Made by a program: the position numbers and the translations under genes | Source: Arthrobacter sp. | Lineage (GTDB): Bacteria; Actinomycetota; Actinomycetes; Actinomycetales; Micrococcaceae | NCBI GenBank assembly: GCA_026393275.1 | Contig: JAPLAM010000095.1 | Span: 62,001-126,000, forward strand | Length of the DNA: 64,000 nt | Reading direction: 5' to 3' | Shown here: positions 50,572 to 58,385 of the stretch, piece by piece | Position numbering within the stretch: the first letter of the stretch is position 1 | Layout of the letters: each line of letters begins with the position of its first letter | Notes under the pieces: generated by a model | The model's input: the letters and a program-made list of their open reading frames with translations, nothing else | Databases searched by the model: none | Told to the model about the DNA's origin: nothing

Positions 50572-51686
50572 GCCAGCCAAGCCAGCAGGACGAAATCATG
50601 GCCGAGGACGCCGTGTTGAACAGTGCCCCGGCGGCCGGCATCGAGCCCGTCCTCGAGTCCAAGGGCCTCAGCCAGGGCCAGATTGTCCGCAAGCGCTTCC
50701 TCGGACACTCCGGCGCGATCATCGGGCTCGTGGTCTTTGCCCTGATCTTCCTCGTCGCCTTCACCTCGGTGGGATACCTGGGCATCCCGGGCTGGTGGAA
50801 ATACAACCACGAGCAGGTATCGTCGCTGGTCAACGACGGCGCACCCACCTCCTCGCTCTGGCCGCTGGCCTGGGGCGAGCACCCCTTCGGCCAGGACCGG
50901 ATCGGCCGGGACCTGTTCGCGATGACCATGCGCGGCGCGCAGCAGTCCATCACCGTCATGGTCGTGATCGGTCTCATCGCCGGCCTGATCGGCGTTGTGG
51001 TAGGCGCCATCTCCGGGTACTTCCGGGGCTGGTCCGAGGCCATCCTGATGCGCCTCACCGACGTCATCATCATCATTCCCGCCCTGCTGCTGGCCGCCGT
51101 CATGGCCCAGATGGCGGGCCGCCGTGACTCCGGAAGCTGGTTCGCAGCCTTCGCGAGCACCAACGGTGTCCTGGCCCTGGGCATCTTCCTGGGCCTGATC
51201 AGCTGGGTCAGCCTGGCCCGGCTGATGCGCGGCGAGTTCCTCTCCCTGCGCGAACGCGAGTTCGTGGATGCTGCCCGGATCTCCGGCGCGAGCAACGCGC
51301 GGATCATCTTTAAGCACATCCTGCCCAACGCCGTGGGCGTGCTGATCGTGAACGTCACGCTGACCATGTCCGCCGCCATCCTCACCGAAACGGCGCTGAG
51401 CTACCTCGGCGTCGGCGTCAAGGCTCCGGACACGTCCCTGGGATTGCTCATCTCGCAGAACCAGCAGGCCTTCGCCACCCGGCCCTGGCTGTTCTGGTTC
51501 CCGGGCCTGTTCATCGTGTTGATTTGCCTGAGCATCAACTTCATCGGCGACGGGCTGCGGGATGCCTTCGACCCTCGGCAGAAGAAATTCAATGCCAAAA
51601 AGGCGCGCGCAGGCGCGGCGTCAACCGCAGGGACGCCCCCGGAGAAGACCGCAGTCAGTGCCTTCGACGGATCCAAGGACAGCTAG
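50568..51686 (+). CDS. Dpp/Opp-type ABC permease (DppC-like), cluster 1
   Basis: A 372-residue permease. The N-terminal OppC-like segment GQIVRKRFLGHSGAIIGLVVFALIFLVAFT precedes WGEHPFGQDRIGRDLFAMTMRGAQQSI, the conserved DppC motif. The EAA loop is REFVDAARISGASNARIIFKHILPNAVGVLIV. Dimerises with the preceding DppB-like protein. Coupled to it by ATGA. The operon is then interrupted by an opposite-strand gene before the ATPase. Confidence 0.93.
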   Translation: MSQPSQQDEIMAEDAVLNSAPAAGIEPVLESKGLSQGQIVRKRFLGHSGAIIGLVVFALIFLVAFTSVGYLGIPGWWKYNHEQVSSLVNDGAPTSSLWPLAWGEHPFGQDRIGRDLFAMTMRGAQQSITVMVVIGLIAGLIGVVVGAISGYFRGWSEAILMRLTDVIIIIPALLLAAVMAQMAGRRDSGSWFAAFASTNGVLALGIFLGLISWVSLARLMRGEFLSLREREFVDAARISGASNARIIFKHILPNAVGVLIVNVTLTMSAAILTETALSYLGVGVKAPDTSLGLLISQNQQAFATRPWLFWFPGLFIVLICLSINFIGDGLRDAFDPRQKKFNAKKARAGAASTAGTPPEKTAVSAFDGSKDS

Positions 51687-51710
51687 ATGCGCCGCAGCTT
51701 TGTGCTGATG

Positions 51711-51770
51711 GGCGGCGGCCCGCTGGGCGACGGCCCGCTGGGCGAGGGGCTGCTGGGTGACGGACCGAAC
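51711..51770 (+). repeat. 15-bp minisatellite, four imperfect copies
   Basis: GGCGGCGGCCCGCTG, GGCGACGGCCCGCTG, GGCGAGGGGCTGCTG and GGTGACGGACCGAAC run head to tail, 24 nt after the DppC-like stop. In plus frame they encode GDGPL-type pentapeptides (tracked ORF 51687-52508), but no gene is supported there. Confidence 0.7.
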
Positions 51771-51791
51771 TGTCGGCCACCCAGCGGCCGC

Positions 51792-52421
51792 CTACTGGGC
51801 GGCGACCGTCCAGTAGCTGGCCGCGAGCAGGACCACGACGACGCCGACCGCGGCCCAGCGGGGCGTGACGGCCGCCGCCGTGGAGCCGGCTTCCCCTATG
51901 GCGAGGGTGCCGCTTTCCACCAGCCCCTGCCAGCGGGTGCGTACCAGGCGGGCGGCCTGGCCGGAATCGGTGGTCTTCAGGTCACCGGGCCGCACCGACT
52001 TTCCGGGGCCGTAGCTGGTGTCCGGGAGTCCGTGCAGGTCTTCTGGACGGGCATTGCGTCCGCCCCAGATACCGGGCGCCGGAGCGGCCCAGGCTGCGTA
52101 GCTCTTGTGCGCCGTGACGAGCGTCAGGGCATAGCGGGTGTCCACGTGCACCAGGGCCGCCCAGGGCACCAGGACGGTACGGAACGGGTTCTCCAAGGTG
52201 ACCCCGCCGTCGTGCACCACGACGGCGGGCAGCCAGAAGAACTGCCAGCCCAGGAACGCAACCAGCAGCAACGGCGCCGTGCTCAGCAGCCCCTCCGGGC
52301 CGGCCGAGGCGACAGTGGCCGTCACGCCGACGGCCGCCACAGCCCAGGACAGCCAGGCGAACCACTTGTTCGCCCGGCCCTTGAAGATTTCAACATTTCC
52401 GGCGTCGGGCACAGTGCTCAT
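51792..52421 (-). CDS. PH-domain-like membrane protein, hypothetical
   Basis: About 209 residues from ATG 52421 (an in-frame ATG at 52430 is the alternative). VEIFKGRANKWFAWLSWAVAAVG starts a two-helix hairpin. GWQFFWLPAVVVHDGGVTLENPFRTVLVPWAALVHVDTRYALTLVTAHKSYAAWAAPAPG is the bacterial PH-like beta core. A last helix (WAAVGVVVVLLAASYWTV) closes the protein. Function unknown. It lies antisense inside a peptide-transport operon, separating the permease and ATPase genes. Confidence 0.75.
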   Translation of the reverse strand: MSTVPDAGNVEIFKGRANKWFAWLSWAVAAVGVTATVASAGPEGLLSTAPLLLVAFLGWQFFWLPAVVVHDGGVTLENPFRTVLVPWAALVHVDTRYALTLVTAHKSYAAWAAPAPGIWGGRNARPEDLHGLPDTSYGPGKSVRPGDLKTTDSGQAARLVRTRWQGLVESGTLAIGEAGSTAAAVTPRWAAVGVVVVLLAASYWTVAAQ

Positions 52422-52500
52422 GCCCCCCATAATTCAGTATTCCGGGTCACAGCACTAATCACCGGTGCGACGGCGGCCCGGGCGGAAGGAAGAACCCATC

Positions 52501-54324
52501 ATGACTGACTTCATCACCCTGGATCCGGCTCCGGCTCCCGTGCCCGGAAAAGGTGACACCGTCCTGGAAGTCCGCGATCTCAGCGTCGACTTCGGCGTGG
52601 ACAAGAAATGGGTTCCCGCGGCGATCGCCCTCAACTACGAGGTGCGTGCCGGCGAGGTCCTGGCGATCGTGGGGGAGTCCGGCTCCGGTAAGAGCGCCAG
52701 TTCGATGGCGCTGTTGGGCCTGCTGCCGAGCAACAGCCGGGTCAGCGGCAGCGTGAAGCTCGCAGGCAAGGAACTGCTCGGCGCCAATGAATCGAACATC
52801 CGCGCGGTGCGCGGCAAGGACGTCGCGGTCATCTTCCAGGAGCCCATGACGGCCATGAACCCGGTCTACACCGTGGGCGCGCAGATCGTGGAGACCATCC
52901 GTCTGCACAACGAGGTTTCACCGGAGCAGGCCCGGGACCGGGCCCTGCGGATGCTGGAACTCGTGGAGTTGCCGGACCCGGGAAAGGCCTTCAAGTCCTA
53001 CCCGCACCAGCTGTCCGGCGGGCAGCGGCAGCGCGCCATGATCGCCCAGTCGCTCTCCTGCGACCCCAAGCTGCTCATCGCGGACGAGCCCACCACGGCC
53101 CTCGACGTCACCGTCCAGGCGGAAATCCTTGACCTCATGCGCAACCTGCGCAACAAGCTGGACAGCGCGATCGTCCTGATCACCCACGACATGGGTGTGG
53201 TGGCGGACCTGGCGGACCGGATCGCCGTGATGCGCCGGGGACGGATCGTCGAGTCGGGCACCGCCACGGAGATCTTCCACAACCCGCAGCACGAGTACAC
53301 CAAGGCGCTTCTGGCCGCCGTCCCGCACCTCGGCCAGGGCGGTGAGAATGACGAGGACGTGGACGTCACGGCCGCCCTCGCCGCCGCCACCCAGGCCGAG
53401 ATCCAGGCCATCCCGCGCTCGGAGCTGCTGCGGCGCGAGCGCGAAAACTCGGCCGCACTGGCCGCCGCGGAAACGGTCAAGCCGCAGGGGGAACCCGTCC
53501 TGGAGCTCACCGACGTGGCTATCGAGTACCCCAAGCAGGGCCGGGTGCCGGCCTTCCGCGCGGTTGAGGGCGCCAACCTCGCGATCTACCCCGGCCAGGT
53601 CGTCGGCCTGGTCGGCGAATCGGGCTCCGGCAAGACCACGATCGGGCGTGCCGCCGTCGGACTGCTGCCGGTTGCCGCGGGCACCATGAAGGTGGTGGGC
53701 CAGGATATTTCGGCCGCGAAGAAAAACGGCCGGCAGCTGCACGAGATGCGCCGGCACGTCGGCATGGTCTTCCAGGACCCCTCGTCGTCGCTGAACCCGC
53801 GCCTGCCGATCGGTGAAAGCATCGGCGAGCCGATGTTCCTCGCCGGAGTCGCGAAGGGCGCCGTACTCCAAGGGCGCATCGAAGCGCTGCTGGACCAGGT
53901 GGAGCTGCCCCGCGACTACCGCAACCGCTACCCGCACGAACTCTCCGGCGGCCAGAAGCAGCGCGTGGGCATCGCCAGGGCACTGTCGCTGAAGCCGAAG
54001 CTGATGGTGGCGGACGAACCCACATCGGCGCTGGACGTCTCGGTCCAGGCCAAGGTGCTTGAACTCTTCCAAAACCTGCAAAAGGAGCTCGGCTTCGCCT
54101 GCCTGTTCGTCACCCACGACCTGGCCGTGGTGGACGTCCTGGCCGACCGGATCTGCGTGATGCAGCGCGGCCGGATCGTGGAACAGGGCAGCCGGGACCA
54201 GATCCTGCGGAACCCCCAGGAGCCCTACACACAGCGGCTCCTTGCCGCCGTCCCGCTGCCGGATCCGGAGAAACAGCGCGAGCGGAGGGAGCTCCGGGCG
54301 CAGCTGCTCTCAGGCGCGAACTAG
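52501..54324 (+). CDS. peptide ABC transporter, fused double ATP-binding protein (DppD-DppF type), cluster 1
   Basis: 607 residues from ATG 52501 (GGAAGGA upstream). Two complete ABC modules. NBD1: GESGSGKSASSMALLGLLP, signature LSGGQRQR, LLIADEPTTALDVTVQ. NBD2: GESGSGKTTIGRAAVGLLP, signature LSGGQKQR, LMVADEPTSALDVSVQ. Each ends with the OppD/F tail motif YTKALLAAVP / YTQRLLAAVP. Fusion of DppD and DppF in one chain is common in actinobacteria. It drives uptake through the DppB/DppC-like permeases upstream. Confidence 0.93.
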   Translation: MTDFITLDPAPAPVPGKGDTVLEVRDLSVDFGVDKKWVPAAIALNYEVRAGEVLAIVGESGSGKSASSMALLGLLPSNSRVSGSVKLAGKELLGANESNIRAVRGKDVAVIFQEPMTAMNPVYTVGAQIVETIRLHNEVSPEQARDRALRMLELVELPDPGKAFKSYPHQLSGGQRQRAMIAQSLSCDPKLLIADEPTTALDVTVQAEILDLMRNLRNKLDSAIVLITHDMGVVADLADRIAVMRRGRIVESGTATEIFHNPQHEYTKALLAAVPHLGQGGENDEDVDVTAALAAATQAEIQAIPRSELLRRERENSAALAAAETVKPQGEPVLELTDVAIEYPKQGRVPAFRAVEGANLAIYPGQVVGLVGESGSGKTTIGRAAVGLLPVAAGTMKVVGQDISAAKKNGRQLHEMRRHVGMVFQDPSSSLNPRLPIGESIGEPMFLAGVAKGAVLQGRIEALLDQVELPRDYRNRYPHELSGGQKQRVGIARALSLKPKLMVADEPTSALDVSVQAKVLELFQNLQKELGFACLFVTHDLAVVDVLADRICVMQRGRIVEQGSRDQILRNPQEPYTQRLLAAVPLPDPEKQRERRELRAQLLSGAN

Positions 54325-54601
54325 GCGAATATTCCGGGGATTTTCGGTTAACGACGCGTAACCGGAAGATGAAGACTGCGAATCATACCAGCCAGTAACG
54401 TGTGACTTGAAACAGGTTGCGGTTGACGCTGGCTGTCACGAGATTGTCGGGTCACGGTTTGGCAACAGAGTTCCATCATTCGGACTTTTTGCGGTTAGGC
54501 TACTTCCATATGTAGGCCACGTCACAGGATAGTTCTGTGCCCGGACCTGCCGGGAAGCACAAGTCTTTCCCTACGAACTCCCACAACTCTTAGGAGGCGG
54601 A
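54325..54601. other. 277-bp promoter region of cluster 2
   Basis: No gene. AT-richer than its surroundings, holding the promoter of the second binding protein. An imperfect repeat GGCTAC..GTAGGCC around CATATG (54498-54517) is the only symmetric element I can see. The ribosome site AGGAGG precedes ATG 54602. Confidence 0.5.
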
Positions 54602-56242
54602 ATGCGTTTCACGCGCACTTCCAAAGCACTGGGCATGGTGGCTATCGCCACTCTGGCCCTGACCGGTTGCGGCGGAGGCGGTTCCAACACCGCCGGCGGC
54701 AGCACCGGTGGCGACACCAGCAAGGTCATCGTCGCCGACGGCTCGGAGCCCCAGCGCCCGCTGATGCCGGCCGACACCAACGAGGTTGGCGGCGGCAAGG
54801 TCATCGACATGATGTTCTCCGGCCTTGTCAGCTACGACCCCAGCGGCAAGCCCGTCAACGAAATGGCCGAGTCCATTGAAGGCAAGGACGGCCAGCACTT
54901 CACGATCAAGATCAAGAAGGACCAGAAGTTCACGAACGGCGAGGCCATCACTGCCAAGACCTTCGTCGACTCCTGGAACTTCGGCGCGGCTGCCAAGAAC
55001 GCACAGCTCAGCGGCAACTTCTTCGAAAGCATCAAGGGCTACGACGAGGCGAGCAAAGAAGGCTCCACCGTCGAGACCATGTCCGGCCTGAAGGTCGTCG
55101 ACGACCAGACGTTCACCGTCGAACTCGCGCAGCCGGAATCCGACTGGCCGCTGCGCCTCGGCTACACCGCCTTCGTCCCGGTTCCGTCCGGTGCCCTGAA
55201 GGACCCGAAGGGCTTCGGCGAGAAGCCGGTCGGCAACGGCCCGTACAAGATGGCGGACGGCGGCTGGCAGCACAACGTGCAGATCCAGCTCGTTCCGAAC
55301 CCGGACTACAACGGCCCGCGCAAGGCCAAGAACGCCGGCGTGACGTTCAAGATCTACCAGAACGACGACGCCGCGTACCAGGACCTGCTGTCCAACAACC
55401 TGGACATCCTGCAGACCATCCCCACCAGCGCTCTGAAGAACTACAAGTCAGACCTCGGGGACCGCACCATCAACAAGCCGTACGCCGGCAACCAGACCAT
55501 CGCCATCCCGGAATACCTTCCGGAGTGGAGCGGTGAAGCCGGCAAGCTGCGCCGCCAGGCCATCTCCATGGCCATCAACCGCGACGAAATCACCAAGGTC
55601 ATCTTCAGCGGCGCCCGCCAGCCCGCCAAGGACTTCACCGCCCCCGTCCTGGACGGTTACAGCGACTCGATCCCCGGATCAGACAACCTGAAGTTCGACG
55701 CCGCCAAAGCCAAGGACGCCTGGACCAAGGCTGACGCGATCCAGAAGTGGGACGCTAACGAGACGTTCACCATCGCCTACAACGCCGACAAGGGCGGCCA
55801 CAAGGCATGGGTCGAGGCTGTTGTGAACCAGCTCAAGAACACCCTCGGCATCAAGGTTGAGGGCAAGCCGTACGCCACCTTCAAGGAAGCCCGCAACGAC
55901 GCAACCGCGAAGACGCTGACCGGTGCCATCCGCGCCGGCTGGCAGGCTGACTACCCGTCGCTGTACAACTTCCTTGGCCCGATCTACAAGACCGGTGCAG
56001 GGTCCAACGACGCGAAGTACGCCAACCCGGCGTTCGACAAGGCCGTCTCCGACGGCCTGAATGCCTCCTCCGTCGCCGACGGCAACAAGGCCATGAACAA
56101 GGCCCAGGAGATCCTCCTGACCGACCTTCCGGCCATCCCCCTGTGGTACCAGGTTGCCCAGGGCGGCTGGAGCGACAAGGTTACCAACGTTGACTACGGC
56201 TGGGACGGCGTCCCGCTGTACTACAACATCTCCGGCAAGTAA
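54602..56242 (+). CDS. peptide ABC transporter substrate-binding lipoprotein (family 5), cluster 2
   Basis: A 546-residue SBP_bac_5 protein. Signal peptide MRFTRTSKALGMVAIATLALTGC with lipobox LTGC, Gly-rich linker, then VIVADGSEPQRPLMPADTNEVGGGKVIDMMFSGLVSYDPSGKP, typical of peptide-binding proteins. ITAKTFVDSWNFGA, VGNGPYKMADGGWQ and LRRQAISMAINRDEI are family motifs. Ligand is probably oligopeptide. The ribosome site and first codons resemble those of cluster 1, indicating duplication. An intrinsic terminator follows the stop. Confidence 0.92.
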   Translation: MRFTRTSKALGMVAIATLALTGCGGGGSNTAGGSTGGDTSKVIVADGSEPQRPLMPADTNEVGGGKVIDMMFSGLVSYDPSGKPVNEMAESIEGKDGQHFTIKIKKDQKFTNGEAITAKTFVDSWNFGAAAKNAQLSGNFFESIKGYDEASKEGSTVETMSGLKVVDDQTFTVELAQPESDWPLRLGYTAFVPVPSGALKDPKGFGEKPVGNGPYKMADGGWQHNVQIQLVPNPDYNGPRKAKNAGVTFKIYQNDDAAYQDLLSNNLDILQTIPTSALKNYKSDLGDRTINKPYAGNQTIAIPEYLPEWSGEAGKLRRQAISMAINRDEITKVIFSGARQPAKDFTAPVLDGYSDSIPGSDNLKFDAAKAKDAWTKADAIQKWDANETFTIAYNADKGGHKAWVEAVVNQLKNTLGIKVEGKPYATFKEARNDATAKTLTGAIRAGWQADYPSLYNFLGPIYKTGAGSNDAKYANPAFDKAVSDGLNASSVADGNKAMNKAQEILLTDLPAIPLWYQVAQGGWSDKVTNVDYGWDGVPLYYNISGK

Positions 56243-56248
56243 CAACTG

Positions 56249-56294
56249 AACGACGGCGGGGGCTGCCTGGATTGGGGCCTCCGCCGTCGTTTTG
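56249..56294 (+). terminator. intrinsic terminator after cluster 2 binding protein
   Basis: AACGACGGCGG and CCGCCGTCGTT form an 11-bp stem with a G-rich 21-nt loop, followed by TTGGTTT. As in cluster 1, it sits between binding-protein and permease genes. Confidence 0.75.
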
Positions 56295-56403
56295 GTTTCA
56301 CCCCGTTTTATCCCTGATGGCCCAAGCCTCGGGCGTACTTTCGCAGCCCGGCGACCGTGTCTGTTCCGGCGTCGGACCGCATCATTACTGAAAAGGTTCT
56401 TTG

Positions 56404-56463
56404 ATGAACAACTCCGCCGCATCCCAAGACGGGATGCTTGCTGACAAGGGTGGGCTTCGCTGA
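56404..56463 (+). CDS. 19-codon ORF translationally coupled to the cluster 2 permease
   Basis: ATG 56404 is preceded by AAAAGG at 7-nt spacing and opens MNNSAASQDGMLADKGGLR. Its TGA overlaps the DppB-like ATG by one base (TGATG). The permease itself has only a weak site of its own, inside this ORF (GGTGGG). So ribosomes finishing the small ORF may re-initiate on the permease. The peptide has no recognised function and may only serve coupling. Confidence 0.5.
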   Translation: MNNSAASQDGMLADKGGLR

Positions 56464-57392
56464 TGTCGACCTACATCCTAAAACGCTTTCTCCAACTCAT
56501 TCCCGTCTTCCTGGGCGCAACGCTGCTGGTCTACTTCCTGGTCTTCAGCCTCCCCGGGGACCCCATCGTCGCCCTGTTCGGCGACAAGCCGGTCAACGAG
56601 GCCGTCGCCGCGAAACTGCGGATCCAGTACCACCTGGACCAGCCGTTCTGGATGCAGTACCTGCTCTACCTGAAGAGCATTTTCACCTTCGATCTCGGCC
56701 AGGACTTCTCCGGCCGGCCCATCGCCGCGGTGCTGGGCGAGGTCTTCCCGGTGACCGCCAGGCTCGCCGTCATGGCACTGGTCTTCGAGGCCGTCTTCGG
56801 CATCATCTTCGGCTTGATCGCCGGTCTGCGCAAAGGCAAGTTCTTCGACGCGACCGTCCTGGTTGCTTCGCTGATCGTCATCGGCATCCCGATCTTCGTC
56901 CTGGGCTTCCTGCTGCAGTTCACCATCGGGGTGCAGCTGGGCTGGGCGAAACCGACGGTCAGCTCGGCGGCCACGGTGCAGGACCTCATCCTGCCTGCGA
57001 TTGTGCTGGGCCTGGGCTCCTTCGCCTACGTCCTGCGCCTGACCCGCACGAGCGTCATCGAAAACATGAGCGCTGACTACGTGCGCACCGCCACCGCGAA
57101 GGGCCTGTCCCGCTTCCGCGTGGTCCGGGTCCACATCCTGCGCAACTCCCTGATCCCCGTCATCACGTTCCTGGGCGCCGACCTGGGCGCACTGATGGGC
57201 GGCGCGATCGTCACCGAGGGCATCTTCAACGTGCCCGGCGTGGGCAACCGGCTGTACCGTGCGGTGCTGTCCGGCGAGGGCCCCACGGTGGTTTCGATCG
57301 TCACCGTGCTGGTGCTGATCTACTGCCTCTCCAACCTGCTCGTTGACCTGCTGTACGCCTGGCTTGACCCGAGGATCCGCTATGACTCCTGA
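56463..57392 (+). CDS. Dpp/Opp-type ABC permease (DppB-like), cluster 2
   Basis: A 309-residue permease of normal family length. MSTYILKRFLQLIPVFLGATLLVYFLVFSLPGDPI is the standard DppB start, and DQPFWMQYLLYLKSIFTFDLGQDFSGRPI the conserved periplasmic loop. The EAA loop is YVRTATAKGLSRFRVVRVHILRNSLIPVITFLG, with the end LVDLLYAWLDPRIRY. Pairs with the DppC-like protein, whose start overlaps its last codons by 11 nt. Confidence 0.94.
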   Translation: MSTYILKRFLQLIPVFLGATLLVYFLVFSLPGDPIVALFGDKPVNEAVAAKLRIQYHLDQPFWMQYLLYLKSIFTFDLGQDFSGRPIAAVLGEVFPVTARLAVMALVFEAVFGIIFGLIAGLRKGKFFDATVLVASLIVIGIPIFVLGFLLQFTIGVQLGWAKPTVSSAATVQDLILPAIVLGLGSFAYVLRLTRTSVIENMSADYVRTATAKGLSRFRVVRVHILRNSLIPVITFLGADLGALMGGAIVTEGIFNVPGVGNRLYRAVLSGEGPTVVSIVTVLVLIYCLSNLLVDLLYAWLDPRIRYDS

Positions 57393-58374
57393 TTCCAACA
57401 CCGCAAGGCAGGACGCTTCGGCGCCCGCCACGCGCCACATCGAGCACTTCGTCGCCGACTTTGCCGAGACGCCGCTGCAGGCCACGGACAAGGTCAAGGA
57501 GGACCAGGCCCCGCTGAGCCTGTGGGCCGAGGCCTGGCGGAACCTGCGCCGGCAGCCCCTGTTCCTGATTTCCGCGTTCCTGATCCTGGTGGTCGTCGCC
57601 GTGTCCCTCTTCCCGGGGCTCTTCTCGCCGATCGATCCGACGTCCGAGGCATGCCAGCTGGCCAACTCCGACGGCGGCCCCTCGTCCGGGCACCCGCTGG
57701 GCTACACCCAGCAGGGTTGCGACGTGTACGCGCGCGTCATCTTCGGCACGCGTTCCTCCGTCACGGTCGGCTTGTTCACGACCATCGGCGTCCTCCTGAT
57801 CGGCGGCATCATGGGTGCCCTGGCCGGTTACTACGGCGGCTGGGTTGACGCCGTGCTGGCACGTATCAACGACATCTTCTTCGCGCTGCCGCTGATCCTC
57901 GGCGCCATCGTCCTGATGCAGCTGCCGATGTTCCGGGCCCACCGCACGGTCTGGACCCTGGTCCTGATCCTGATCACCTTCGGCTGGCCGCAGATCGCCA
58001 GAATCACCCGCGGCGCCGTCATCGAGGTCCGCAATGCGGACTTCGTGACCGCGGCACGGTCCCTTGGCGTCTCCAAGTTCGGCGCCCTCACGCGCCACGT
58101 CCTGCCGAACTCACTCGCCCCGATCATCGTGGTCGCGACGATTTCGCTCGGTACCTTCATCGTCGCGGAGTCCACGCTGTCCTTCCTGGGCATCGGACTC
58201 CCGCCCAGCGTGATGTCCTGGGGTAACGACATCCAGGCCGCGCAGGCGTCGCTGAGGTCCAACCCGATGCCGCTGCTGTACCCGGCCATCGCCCTCTCCA
58301 TTACCGTTCTGAGCTTCATCATGCTGGGCGACGCCCTCCGTGATGCTCTCGATCCCAAAGCGCGCAAGCGATGA
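57382..58374 (+). CDS. Dpp/Opp-type ABC permease (DppC-like), cluster 2
   Basis: A 330-residue permease from ATG 57382; the tracked start at 57343 lies deep in the previous gene. SLWAEAWRNLRRQPLFLISAFLILVVVAVSLFPGLFSPIDP, HPLGYTQQGCDVYARVIFGTRSSVTVGL and the EAA loop ADFVTAARSLGVSKFGALTRHVLPNSLAPIIVV identify DppC. The end is FIMLGDALRDALDPK. It is followed at once by the ATPase gene. Confidence 0.94.
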   Translation: MTPDSNTARQDASAPATRHIEHFVADFAETPLQATDKVKEDQAPLSLWAEAWRNLRRQPLFLISAFLILVVVAVSLFPGLFSPIDPTSEACQLANSDGGPSSGHPLGYTQQGCDVYARVIFGTRSSVTVGLFTTIGVLLIGGIMGALAGYYGGWVDAVLARINDIFFALPLILGAIVLMQLPMFRAHRTVWTLVLILITFGWPQIARITRGAVIEVRNADFVTAARSLGVSKFGALTRHVLPNSLAPIIVVATISLGTFIVAESTLSFLGIGLPPSVMSWGNDIQAAQASLRSNPMPLLYPAIALSITVLSFIMLGDALRDALDPKARKR

Positions 58375-58385
58375 AAGGGGATGCC

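Noticed and set aside
51687-52508. 273-residue plus-strand ORF starting MRRSFVLMGGG
   Set aside because: Starts in the 15-bp repeat and runs antisense through the PH-like gene; no ribosome site or motif.
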